64,000 nucleotides of DNA from Neobacillus sp. SuZ13 (GTDB taxonomy: Bacteria; Bacillota; Bacilli; Bacillales; Cytobacillaceae), in contig NZ_CP126107.1 of assembly GCF_030123365.1 (NCBI RefSeq), positions 3,801,001-3,865,000 on the forward strand, written 5' to 3'. Every line of letters begins with the position of its first letter. Within the stretch, counting starts at the first letter, position 1. Shown in pieces: positions 37,107 through 45,943 of this stretch. A program made the translations under genes and the position numbers. The notes under the pieces were generated by a model that made no database searches, was not told where the DNA came from, and saw nothing but the letters and a program-made list of their open reading frames with translations.

Positions 37107-37361
37107 ACGATTGGACTGCATAACAAAAAAGCCCACACTCTATTTTGACAATGCAAGTGAGTAGGAGCTCTCAGTGATTTTTGTGGAAATTTAGTACTAT
37201 AGCATGGTCTTTTAAAAAAACAGAAAGGTCAAACTTTTATTTCGACAGCTATCTGGTATAATTAAAATATTACCATTCCAACCATATTATGGTGTAATAC
37301 TAAAAAGCATTTACCAATAGGTAGATTCTTTTTTATATAATCTTTTTTTAGGAGGTTATCT

Positions 37362-37952
37362 ATGTATAAAATCAAGAATAAGGAAAAGCTATTCATTTAC
37401 ACTGGTCCAGATGGTTCAGGCAGAAAAACGGTTGCCAAAATGGTAGCCACCGCTTTTGATATGGAGACTGTTATCTCCTACACCACTCGCTCCCCTCGTC
37501 ACTATGAAACGAATGGGGAAGACTACCATTTTATTAACGAAGAAACATTCAAAAAGATGGAAGATAAACAGGAATTTCTTGAAAGTGTCGAAATCGATGG
37601 TATCCATTATGGCATTCGCGAAGAGGATATTGTTAAAGCATTCGAATCTCACAACCTCGTATACCTCACATTAAATCCCGAAGGAACCGAAAAATTAAAA
37701 CAAATGTACGGTGATCGTGTCATGCGCTTTTTCATCTATGCCGACCGCGATACGGTTATTGAGCGACAAAAGGAACGACAAGATAATGATCAAGACATTG
37801 CCCGCCACATGGCCCATTATGACGAAACCATGAACTACAAAAACAGCTGTGAACATGCCTTTGAAAATTATGATTCGCCGCAGATTTCCTTTCAAGTCAG
37901 TGAAGTTATTGAAGAATTTCTCGAAAGAGGTTTTATCGTTACCGATTATTAA
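37362..37952 (+). CDS. Guanylate kinase-like protein
   Basis: A 196-residue P-loop protein of the guanylate kinase family: Walker A GPDGSGRKT at 15-23, then TTRSPRHYETNGEDYHF, the GMP-binding segment. The P-loop Lys position carries the order GRKT where true Gmk has GKGT or GKST, and the family RxxxR part (ERQKERQ) is present. It is probably a paralogue of the essential Gmk rather than Gmk itself; substrate not certain. A strong palindromic terminator follows at once. Confidence 0.78.
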   Translation: MYKIKNKEKLFIYTGPDGSGRKTVAKMVATAFDMETVISYTTRSPRHYETNGEDYHFINEETFKKMEDKQEFLESVEIDGIHYGIREEDIVKAFESHNLVYLTLNPEGTEKLKQMYGDRVMRFFIYADRDTVIERQKERQDNDQDIARHMAHYDETMNYKNSCEHAFENYDSPQISFQVSEVIEEFLERGFIVTDY

Positions 37953-38006
37953 ATAAAAATAAAGGTGTCAGGCACCGATTGGTGCCTGACACCTTTATTT
38001 TTATTT
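37951..38006. terminator. Perfect 26-bp-stem palindrome, GTGTCAGGCACC family
   Basis: Two perfect 26-bp arms (37951-37976 and 37981-38006) flank GATT; the core is GGTGTCAGGCACC. It lies between the convergent kinase and peroxiredoxin genes and overlaps the stop of the latter. Confidence 0.88.
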
Positions 38007-38473
38007 GCTTGTTAACTTTTCAAGTTCATTAAATACGGCCTCATAATCTTCTTTTTTGTCCGCTTTAAATGAGGTGTTTATGTAGGTTATTACGCCTGTT
38101 TTATCCACCACGAAGACTGAACGAATCGCTGTTCCGCCTTTTTCGTTAAATACATAGTAACTTTTACCGTTTCTTTAAACCAATCGGATAATAATGGGTA
38201 CGGCAGGGTTCCCATACTAGTCGCGAAGACTCTATGGGAGTGGATATGGTCCACACTAATCCCAAGTACTTCCGCATCTAATTGCTCAAATCTCTTGTAA
38301 TCCTCTTTCCAAGAGGAAATTTCCTTAATTCAGCCAGGCGTAAAGTCCATCCCATAAAAGGCAACGACGATGTTTTTCTGCCCGCGATAATCAGACAAGG
38401 ATATCTTTTCCTTTGTCGTAGCCGATAAAGTAAAGTCTGGGGCTGTATCACCGATGTGCAATGACTCTTCCAT
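38001..38473 (-). pseudogene. Peroxiredoxin with UGA at the peroxidatic Cys and one frameshift (selenoprotein candidate)
   Basis: From the ATG at 38473 the frame reads MEESLHIGDTAPDFTLSATT to AFYGMDFTPG and meets TGA at 38332-38330, codon 48. In Bcp/AhpC-type peroxiredoxins this position is the peroxidatic Cys of TPGC or TPVC. The frame goes on IKEISSWKEDYKRFEQL and DWFKETVK, then needs one added base in the AAAA run near 38162-38165 to continue SYYVFNEKGGTAIRSVFVVD to the stop at 38001. Corrected length is about 156 residues, normal for the family. Either UGA encodes selenocysteine and the indel is an error, or the gene is inactive by two mutations. Confidence 0.75.
38302..38316 (-). other. 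SECIS-like hairpin downstream of the in-frame UGA
   Basis: On the minus strand CCTCTT-GGA-AAGAGG forms a perfect 6-bp stem (7 with a flanking T-A) starting 13 bases after the UGA, with the apical loop beginning at base 20 and containing G first. This fits the general layout of bacterial SECIS elements, but short hairpins are common. Confidence 0.35.
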
Positions 38474-38511
38474 GAAACTCTCCCTCCTTTTTTAGTGATT
38501 CCTGAACTCAT

Positions 38512-38658
38512 TTATTTTCCTTTATTGCTAGCTGAATCCTGTATCGGTGTATGCTGTGGCCGCTCGGGATACGTAGCTTTTCCTTCCTCTGGACCGGTAA
38601 GGTCATTTCGTTGGTCGAGAACTTTTCCCGTATATTCGATTGGGTTATTCTTTGGCAT
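38512..38658 (-). CDS. Small hypothetical protein (48 aa)
   Basis: GGAGGTGAG seven bases before the ATG opens a 48-residue hydrophilic, Pro-rich frame (MPKNNPIEYTGKVLDQRNDL...). No membrane segment or Cys. It lies just upstream of the peroxiredoxin gene on the same strand. Small Bacillus proteins of this type are sometimes spore components, but nothing here proves that. Confidence 0.6.
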   Translation of the reverse strand: MPKNNPIEYTGKVLDQRNDLTGPEEGKATYPERPQHTPIQDSASNKGK

Positions 38659-38694
38659 TGTCTCACCTCCGATTGAAAACCGTAATTATCTTCG

Positions 38695-38832
38695 TTAGCT
38701 TTTCTTATTTGGAAATTTCAACTTCTGCTCAGCTTCACTCATGTTCGGATTACTTCTGGGCTGGCTTTTGTTCAAGGCTTTCTTTAATTCAATGGCGACG
38801 ATCATCGCCTGTATTGTATTTTTGGTCCACAC
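38695..38832 (-). CDS. Small hypothetical protein (45 aa)
   Basis: GGAGG five bases before a GTG opens a 45-residue frame (VWTKNTIQAMIVAIELKKAL ... SEAEQKLKFPNKKS), a short amphipathic helix and a basic tail. It sits 36 bases upstream of the other small gene; together they form a tandem of small genes ahead of the peroxiredoxin. Confidence 0.55.
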   Translation of the reverse strand: MWTKNTIQAMIVAIELKKALNKSQPRSNPNMSEAEQKLKFPNKKS

Positions 38833-38988
38833 TGTTCCCTCCTTTTGGTTTTATTATGGACCTAAACAGAAGGTTCATTCTCTGTTCTAACGATGAGCCA
38901 AATAAAAAGAACTCTGAAAAACAAATTACCTTTGTTTCTCAAAGTTCTTGGTTAATTAATATATAAAACTACTCCTGCAATTTAACTT

Positions 38989-40403
38989 TTACTTTCCTTT
39001 GTCGCTTAGCCTCGCCATCTGTCTGATGATCCTTTTTATAAAAAAGGAAAGAATGAGGGCTAATAGTGACAGGATGGATACGACCATAAAGGCGACATTG
39101 GCCCCATACATATCCGGATAAGAAATCTCAGGACGCGTCTCGGCATTTTCCGCTGTCGTTGTCATAACCGTGACAAGAATGGCGGTCCCAACAGAGGTCG
39201 CGATCATTTTCATCGTATTATCCACTGCCGCTCCATGAGGGATTAATTGCTTCGGTAATTGGTTTAAGGCAGATGTTGCGACTGGCATCATAACCATTGA
39301 AAAACCAAACATCCTGATTCCATATAAGACTGTTATATAGGTCATCGTCGTCGAAGGACCTAAATTTGTAAAAGCAAACGAAGATGCTGTCATAATCGTT
39401 AAACCAATCATTACTAACCATCTTGCACCGATTTTATCAAACACTCTCCCTATAATTGGTGCCATCAATCCACTAATAAGCGCCCCAGGTAATAGTGCGA
39501 TTCCTGCCTCCACTGCCGTAAATTCGCGCATCCGTCGCATAAATAGAGGGATGATCGTCTCTGCCCCTATCAGTCCCATAAAGCCAATCATTCCAATAAT
39601 AATCGCAAACGGGAAAACAGAATACTTAAATACACCAAATTCAAGCATAGGATGTTTCAGTCTTAACTGTCTTGTTATAAATAGTACCAGTGACAATCCT
39701 CCGATTCCTAATGTTAAAAGCGTAGTCGGGTTTGCCCATCCATAATTTCCAGCACAAGTAAATCCATATAACAAGTCGCCGAAACCTAGTGTAGATAACA
39801 GGATAGAAATAACATCCATTTTCGGCTTTGATACTTCAGTTACATTTTTCAAAGCAAAAAAGCAACAAGAATATCAATAAGAGCAATCGGCAAAATGATA
39901 AAAAACAGGACTCTCCATGAAAATTGTGATGTTACCCATCCTGAGAGTGCCGGACCAATTGCCGGCGCAAAGGAAATGACTAAACCGACCAATCCCATTG
40001 CGGCACCACGTTTATTGACAGGAAAAATCATTAGAAATACCGTTGTCATTAACGGAAGCATAATCCCTGCCCCGCCAGATTGTATAATCCTTCCTAATAA
40101 TAGTAGTTCGAAGTTAGGAGCTATTCCGCCTACAAGGGTTCCCACGGCAAAAATGCTCATTGCCGAGATAAATAGTCGCCTCGTGGTAAACCGTTCTAAT
40201 AGAAAGGCACTAATCGGAATCATTATCCCATTGACTAGCATAAATACCGTCGTCAGCCACTGAGCGCTGTTAGCAGTGATATGCATTTCTTCCATAATTG
40301 GAGGTATTGCTGTGATCATTAAAGTTTGATTTAAAATAGCAATAAAAGCTCCTGCAAGCAAAAGCGCAACGATCGTTGACTGTTTATTTCTTGATATCGC
40401 CAT
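38989..40403 (-). pseudogene. DHA2-type (EmrB/QacA) MFS exporter, frameshifted
   Basis: The first 184 residues (40403-39849, helices 1-6, with loop FLLERFTTRRL and PAIGPALSGWV) end at a TGA, and the remaining 287 residues (from 39852, helices 7-14) continue in another frame. Adding one T to the six-T run (39856-39861) restores ILVAFFALKNVTEVSKPK and a 470-residue, 14-helix drug:H+ antiporter of normal length. All else is intact, so either a recent mutation or an assembly error at a homopolymer. Confidence 0.82.
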
Positions 40404-40556
40404 CTATCCATCCCCCAATCCTATTTTATTTCTTTATGATGGTAAGTTTCGCTGTTAACCTAAGCAAAAAACGTACTTTTACAGATTAACCGATTTATCC
40501 AATAAGTTCCAATCAAATGCATTTTGTTTTATCCTCTATCCATTTGCGACCAGCCA

Positions 40557-40593
40557 CAAAAAGAGCCCTTTCCCCACTATGAGGAAAGAACTC
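40557..40593 (-). terminator. Intrinsic terminator after the acyl-CoA synthetase
   Basis: GAGTTCTTTCC and GGAAAGGGCTC pair with two mismatches and run into TTTTT on the minus strand. Confidence 0.7.
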
Positions 40594-40607
40594 CATATTT
40601 AAGTATG

Positions 40608-42199
40608 TTAATTGACTCGCTTTGGACCTGCCCAGAACATTTCTCTTAACCGAAATTTTTGTAGTTTACCGGTTGCTGTTTTTGGTAATGCCTCGACGAA
40701 GTCTACCGACTTCGGTGCTTTAAAGTGAGCTAGGTGCGAACGGCAGAACTGAATGATCTCGTCTTCGGTTACCTTTGCCTCCGGCTGTAAGACGATTATC
40801 GCCTTGGGAACCTCGCCCCATTTCTCATCAGGAATCGCTATAACCGCCGTCTCTAAGACTGCTGGGTGCTTATAAAGAATCCCCTCCACTTCTGTTGAGG
40901 AAATATTTTCTCCACCTGAAATAATCAAATCTTTGGCACGGTCACGTATTTCAATAAATCCATCTGGATGTGTAACGGCTAAATCTCCTGTATGGAACCA
41001 CCCATCCTTGATCGCTGCCGCAGTTGTCATTGGATCCTTGTAATAACCTGCCATGACGACGTTGCCGCGTGTAATAATTTCTCCTAATTCTTCACCGTTC
41101 CAGGCTACTTCTTCTCCGTCTTGGTGAACAACCTTGGTTTCACCATTGAAAGCAAGTTCAATCCCTTGTCTCGCCTTGATGGACGCTTGTACATCCGCCG
41201 GCATTGTATCGAATTCCTTCTTCCACTCACAATAAAGAATGAATGGAGAGGTTTCCGTTAGTCCATAGACATGGATCATATTTAAGCCAAGGATTTCTTG
41301 TGCTTTATGAATCAAAGCGTGACTGGTGGCGCCCCAGCTGTCGCCATCCGAGGGTTAGTAGTAATGTTAATTTCTTTAGCCTTTGGCTCATTAACTAGCA
41401 TATTTACGACCGTCGGCGCCCCGCATAAGAGGCTGATATTCTTTTTATCAAATAATTCAAGAATAAGTGACGGGTCCACCTTTCTTAAACAAACATGGGT
41501 CCCGCCTGTCGCGGTAATTGCCCAGACACCTCCCCAGCCATTGGCATGAAACATTGGTAATGTATGAAGATATACATCATCATAGTTGACGCCTAAATGA
41601 TACATGAAATTAGCTGAATTCAGATAATTCCCACGATGGGTAAGCATGACTCCCTTTGGTTTAGAAGTCGTGCCACTGGTGTAGTTCAATGTTAGCAGTT
41701 GATTTTCATCGATATCTACTTCCGGAAGTGTAAACGTTTCCAAAGTATGGTTCAGAAAAGCCTCATAATCGATACCTTTTAAGGATGTTTCCTGCCCTGG
41801 TACCGAAACAATAATGATTTGCTCAAGGGAAAGATGATGGACTATTTTTTCAATGGGTTCGCAAAATTCTTCATCGATTATTAACATTTTGGCATCACTG
41901 TGGCGAATGATATACTCCAAATCATTCGCTGATAGCCGGTAATTCAGCGGTACCATGACCGCACCAAGCTGGCAAATGCCATAAAAGCACTCCAGCATGT
42001 AATGAGTGTTGGGCGACATCACTGCGACATGATCACCTTGATTGATTCCTGCTTGATGCAATGCGGCGGACAGCTGATCGACGCGCTTTCCGAATTCCTG
42101 GTATGTAAATTCTTTGTCTCCATCGATAATGGCTGTTTTATTCGGATAATACTTGACCGCCCTTCGTTTCCAGTCTAACGGGGTTAATGGGGAAAACAT
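40608..42199 (-). pseudogene. Long-chain acyl-CoA synthetase (AMP-forming), frameshifted
   Basis: The adenylating enzyme is split: residues 1-295 (42199-41312) carry the P-loop-like TLNYTSGTTSKPKGVM and end at a TGA, then 235 residues follow in another frame with YGLTETSP, GWFHTGDLA and the C-terminal KTATGKLQK lysine. Adding one base near 41322 gives AGAPPSHALIHKAQEILG and a full 530-residue protein. Function when intact: activates fatty or other carboxylic acids as CoA thioesters. The break is outside any long homopolymer. Confidence 0.82.
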
Positions 42200-42363
42200 T
42201 TAACCAACTCCTCTATTATTAATGAGAGTGATGGGTAATTTTTTCGCGTATTGATCCCTTTGATGTTTACATCACAAGTCTATTCTCGTCCCTAAAATAA
42301 CCATTTGTCAATTGATAAATTGATTTTTCTGAATATTATTTTCCTGAATTCTTGAACAAAAAA

Positions 42364-42394
42364 ATCGAGTGGAGATGTTCATCCCGCACTCGAT
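42364..42394 (-). terminator. Intrinsic terminator after the YkvS-like gene
   Basis: ATCGAGTG and CACTCGAT pair around a 15-base loop and are followed by T-rich sequence on the minus strand. Confidence 0.78.
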
Positions 42395-42398
42395 GTTT

Positions 42399-42575
42399 TT
42401 ACTTCTTAATTTTGTAATTTTTATGGTTGACTATGGTTGTTAGTGGCTCATCTTTCTCCTTTGAGAAACCATATTGGACCATAACAGAATTTTCCCTTAT
42501 CCCAGAAACGACACCTTCAAGGTTCTTTCCATCCCGTTGAAAGGAAATTGTATCGCCTAACTTTGCCGTTGCCAT
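42399..42575 (-). CDS. YkvS-like DUF2187 protein
   Basis: A 58-residue small beta protein starting MATAKLGDTISFQRDGKNLEG and ending TTIVNHKNYKI, the DUF2187 pattern of B. subtilis YkvS. GAGG is seven bases before the ATG at 42575; the longer frame to 42653 is not used. KOW-like fold; function unknown. Confidence 0.85.
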   Translation of the reverse strand: MATAKLGDTISFQRDGKNLEGVVSGIRENSVMVQYGFSKEKDEPLTTIVNHKNYKIKK

Positions 42576-42652
42576 TCCATCACCTCGACAATATAGTATC
42601 CATAATTTCTCGAAAACATACTTTTCAAATGATGGATCATTACAAAAAAACA

Positions 42653-42674
42653 AGCCTTTGTATGCTCAAAGGCT
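42653..42674 (-). terminator. Intrinsic terminator
   Basis: AGCCTTTG and CAAAGGCT form an 8-bp stem followed by TGTTTTTTT on the minus strand, after the 94-residue hypothetical gene. Confidence 0.83.
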
Positions 42675-42696
42675 CCGTGGGTTATTGTAGAAACCA

Positions 42697-42981
42697 CTAA
42701 TGTGCCATCGTGCCCTCTAGGAACATTTCGTTAATGGTCTTTCTAAAACCCCATATAATATCAGATAACATATCCAGGTCAATATCAATTTCTTTAATGT
42801 CCCAATAATTTTCATTTTTACGGTGGTAGGTAAAATTTCCTTCTGGATACTTCATAATCGTAAGTGTCCCTTTTGGACTATCCGTGTTTAATGTAAGATA
42901 ATATTTCGTACCATCCAGGTGAGCATATCTCTCAAAGTCATGAAGAAATCCAGTTATTTCACTAATTCTCAAAATCATCAC
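42697..42981 (-). CDS. Hypothetical protein (94 aa)
   Basis: A mixed alpha/beta protein with GFLHDFERYAHLDGTKYYLTL, a beta-rich middle and a C-terminal helix. No family was recognised. GTG at 42981 or the next ATG could be the start, with GGGAG just upstream. Monocistronic. Confidence 0.62.
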   Translation of the reverse strand: MMILRISEITGFLHDFERYAHLDGTKYYLTLNTDSPKGTLTIMKYPEGNFTYHRKNENYWDIKEIDIDLDMLSDIIWGFRKTINEMFLEGTMAH

Positions 42982-43143
42982 TATTCACTCCCGATCTCTT
43001 ATTCTTAAAAACAATGTGTGAAAAAGTAACGTGAGGAATGGGGATAGAACACTACACCAATAAGGTTATTGTATTGATTATAGAAGGAAAAATATGTTAT
43101 TTCAACTTAAATGTTAAATATCCAAGCATTTTTTCGTGATATT

Positions 43144-43156
43144 GGTGTCAGGCACC
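43144..43156. repeat. Half-copy of the GGTGTCAGGCACC palindrome
   Basis: Only the left arm is present, followed by ATTTCTCAA as in the element at 6396-6436; no right arm follows. A truncated member of the repeat family. Confidence 0.7.
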
Positions 43157-43253
43157 ACTATTTCTCAATTAACTATAAAATTTGGAATCCCATTTTTGTG
43201 TGAAAATCTGATATAGTTGTCATTATGATGGAATGGAAAGGAATTTTGCTATT

Positions 43254-44075
43254 ATGAAATGTATTTCAATTGATCTAGATGGTACATTATTAAACTCTCA
43301 GCATGAAATTTCTGTGGAAAATGAGAAAGTTTTAAATGAATTAAAGTCCCAAGGTCACTGCCTGATTTTGAATACAGGCCGGGCTTATGCAGATGTCATT
43401 AAATTAAAAGCTGTTCAAAATATGGAGATTCCGATCTTTTGTATCAATGGGTCCGTATTATATTCAGAAAGTAGAGAACTAATGTATGAGGCTACCCTAC
43501 CTATTTCAACCTATAAAACTATTTTGGAGAAACTAAAAGGACTAGACGTTGGTATACTTGTTTATACAAATTATGGAGGTTTTCCCTCAACATTGCCGCC
43601 ATTACATGGAAAAAGTAAAGAGGAGCTGGATCGTCTTTTTCAAACATTTAATTATGATGAAATACTTGAAAAAGACAATCTTAAAATCTATAAACTTATT
43701 GCATTGGTCCATCCTGATCAAGTAGAAAAAATCGAAGAAGTTAAAGTCGCTTTGGCCGGCAAATTCGATATTTCTATGGCCTCTTCTTTTCCAAATAATG
43801 TGGAAATGACCTCAAGTGAAGCCCATAAGGGAAAAGCATTATTACGTTACCAGCAAATGATGAACCTTTCTTTTGAGGAAATTATTGCTTTCGGTGACGG
43901 CGGTAATGACCTCGCACAGTTTGAAGTCGCGACCACGTCTGTTGCAATGGGTAATGCCCCTTCCCAGGTTCAACAAAAAGCCGATATCATTACAAAAACT
44001 AATGATGAAGATGGATTTTCCTATGCTGTCCGTGAGCTTTTACAGTTATTGGATGCGGAAGAAAAAATACTATAA
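43254..44075 (+). CDS. Cof-type HAD-IIB phosphatase
   Basis: A 273-residue HAD-IIB enzyme with SIDLDGTLLN near the start, NTGR motif II and FGDGGNDLAQF motif IV. Similar in type to the enzyme at 20094 but not a close copy. The ATG at 43254 begins the conserved core; 43233 is an alternative. Confidence 0.85.
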   Translation: MKCISIDLDGTLLNSQHEISVENEKVLNELKSQGHCLILNTGRAYADVIKLKAVQNMEIPIFCINGSVLYSESRELMYEATLPISTYKTILEKLKGLDVGILVYTNYGGFPSTLPPLHGKSKEELDRLFQTFNYDEILEKDNLKIYKLIALVHPDQVEKIEEVKVALAGKFDISMASSFPNNVEMTSSEAHKGKALLRYQQMMNLSFEEIIAFGDGGNDLAQFEVATTSVAMGNAPSQVQQKADIITKTNDEDGFSYAVRELLQLLDAEEKIL

Positions 44076-44202
44076 TGAAAGATTTTACTTTTTCATTTGA
44101 TTGTGCACAATTTGTCGGTTAATTTTCTTACGGTCTGTTAGACTTGTTCAGTCATTTAACATAGTGGAAAGCATACCCTTCTTACTAAAGGAGGGATTTT
44201 TT

Positions 44203-44697
44203 ATGAAAAGAGAATTCGCAAATAAAACATCATCCAGATCTTCTGGTATTTTTGGACTTATTTTTTGTTTTATTGGAATTGGATTTATGTTTATCAACGT
44301 ATTGATTGGATCGATTATCGTTATTCTTGCCCTCTTCATTTTTCTAATTATGTATTTCTTTGGCTATGACACCACGGTTATTTGTCATGAAAAAGGGTTT
44401 ACTGTCACTATCGCGAGCCAAAGAAAAGGTACATTTGTTAATGAGTATACTTGGGAGGATGTAACGGACACCCTGTATTATGAGAAAGAATCGGCAGGTG
44501 AAAATAATACTACCACATGTTATTTCCAGGTAAAAACAGGAAACGAAATCGCCTTTAATGTATATCAGATGAAGAACTTCCATGAACTCATTGAACTATT
44601 TAACCAAAATACAGCTCACCTTGCATACTTTTGGGAAAAACCAACAGGCATGCTTAAAACAGGTTATCAAAAACAAACACGTGTTCCAAATAATTAG
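44203..44697 (+). CDS. Membrane protein with soluble PH-like C-terminal part
   Basis: The 164-residue protein has two adjacent hydrophobic helices (about 16-60) and a beta-rich soluble domain containing GYDTTVICHEKGFTV and TWEDVTDTLY, which resembles bacterial PH-like membrane proteins. GGAGG eight bases before the ATG at 44203 fixes the start. Function unknown. Confidence 0.65.
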   Translation: MKREFANKTSSRSSGIFGLIFCFIGIGFMFINVLIGSIIVILALFIFLIMYFFGYDTTVICHEKGFTVTIASQRKGTFVNEYTWEDVTDTLYYEKESAGENNTTTCYFQVKTGNEIAFNVYQMKNFHELIELFNQNTAHLAYFWEKPTGMLKTGYQKQTRVPNN

Positions 44698-44748
44698 TAA
44701 AGGTGTCAGTCACCATGTGAATTCTTCACATGGTGACTGACACCTTTA
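44698..44748. terminator. Perfect 23-bp-stem palindrome, variant GTGTCAGTCACC
   Basis: Two perfect 23-bp arms surround a five-base loop between convergent genes. One base differs from the family consensus in both arms, so the pairing is kept (G-C replaced by T-A), which is covariation. Confidence 0.87.
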
Positions 44749-44753
44749 TGTTT

Positions 44754-45443
44754 TTAGACATTAAAGTGCATTAGGGGTGGTATGAGGAGAGCCCCCCAAA
44801 TTAAGGTAATTAATGCTGCAAAGATCATGGCTAGGGATGAGAAAGTTGCTTCTTGTTTCCCGTATTCAAACGCTTTGTTTGTTCCTGCACCATGTGCGCC
44901 CATACCTAATGCAAGACCTTTAGCAATAGGTGTTTTAATGGATAGTCCTTTAATCACTGATGGACCAACAATGCTGCCAATAATTCCAGTTAAAATGACG
45001 AAAACAGTTGTCAAGGTAGGCAGACCGCCAATCTCCTTTGAAACCTCAATCGCAATCGGCGTTGTAATCGACCTTGGCAGCATCGATGTGATAAAGTCAT
45101 ATTTTAAGTGAAACAATTTCGACAAACCAAAAGTAGAAAAGATTGCCACTAGTGATCCGGAGGTAATACTGATAATAATCGTACCCACATATTTTTTAAT
45201 AATCTTTAAGTGTTTATAAATCGGTACGGCAAACGCAACGGTTGCTGGTCCGAGTAAATGTGATAACCATTTTGTATCCTCTAGGTATTGATTGGCGGAG
45301 ACATGAGCAACTGAAATCAAGATGATCAATAAAATAGGTGCCAGCAATAAGGGATGGAAAAAGAACAGGTTCCATTTGGTATGGACCTTTTTCGACAGTT
45401 TGTAGATAATAAACGTTATGGTCGTAAATAAAAACATCATCAA
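44754..45443 (-). CDS. cidB: CidB/LrgB family antiholin-like protein
   Basis: A 229-residue membrane protein with the LrgB domain: SMLPRSITTPIAIEVS and LGMGAHGAGTNKAFEYG are the family marks. CidB works with CidA in murein hydrolase control, cell death and export of acetate-related metabolites. The start overlaps the CidA stop by four bases. Encoded in the order cidR-cidA-cidB on the minus strand. Confidence 0.88.
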   Translation of the reverse strand: MMMFLFTTITFIIYKLSKKVHTKWNLFFFHPLLLAPILLIILISVAHVSANQYLEDTKWLSHLLGPATVAFAVPIYKHLKIIKKYVGTIIISITSGSLVAIFSTFGLSKLFHLKYDFITSMLPRSITTPIAIEVSKEIGGLPTLTTVFVILTGIIGSIVGPSVIKGLSIKTPIAKGLALGMGAHGAGTNKAFEYGKQEATFSSLAMIFAALITLIWGALLIPPLMHFNV

Positions 45444-45808
45444 TGTTGCTCACTCCCTTTCCCGCCCGTTATTCTTTCAGCAATCAGTGCCGTAATTCCC
45501 ATAACAATTATCGTACTAATCCCTATCAAGCCCACGATTTCTGCACCCTCGACACTTAGAATTTCATCATAATTTACAATCCCGACTGCTGATGGGACAA
45601 AGAAAAGCAACAGCTCCGCTAACAGCCAATTTGCGCCTTTTTCCACCCATTCCAATTTGATTATTTTGATGTAAAGCGCGAGAAATAGAAGGCACAATCC
45701 GAACATCGAAGCAGGGATTGGAAGTGGAATTACTTCTTTCAGCGCCGCGCCTAAAAATAAGAATACATGTAGAAATAATACCTGGATGATAATCACCCCA
45801 AGTTTCAT
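45440..45808 (-). CDS. cidA: CidA/LrgA family holin-like protein
   Basis: A 122-residue protein with four membrane helices and the LrgA motif PIPASMFGLCLLF followed by FFVPSAVGIVNY. The ATG at 45808 has GGGG nine bases upstream; the ATG at 45826 overlaps that site. A terminator-like hairpin lies between cidR and this gene. Confidence 0.88.
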   Translation of the reverse strand: MKLGVIIIQVLFLHVFLFLGAALKEVIPLPIPASMFGLCLLFLALYIKIIKLEWVEKGANWLLAELLLFFVPSAVGIVNYDEILSVEGAEIVGLIGISTIIVMGITALIAERITGGKGSEQH

Positions 45809-45833
45809 AGAAATAATCCCCTCCATAATGCAA

Positions 45834-45857
45834 AAAAGGAGCTAAAAGACTCCTTTT
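45834..45857 (-). terminator. Intrinsic terminator or attenuator in front of cidA
   Basis: AAAAGGAG and CTCCTTTT pair around an eight-base loop and run into six T residues, ending about 15 bases before the cidA ribosome binding site. Confidence 0.7.
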
Positions 45858-45900
45858 CATTCCGAAATTCATTATAGAGTAATAGTACGCTGATTTTTGT

Positions 45901-45926
45901 CATTCGTAAAATACATATATCGAATG
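45901..45926. promoter_or_regulatory. Inverted repeat upstream of cidA, candidate CidR site
   Basis: CATTCG and CGAATG are perfect complements with a 14-base AT-rich spacer, located between cidR and the cidA hairpin. LysR-type regulators bind AT-rich interrupted palindromes. Confidence 0.4.
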
Positions 45927-45943
45927 AATTACATAACTGAAAG

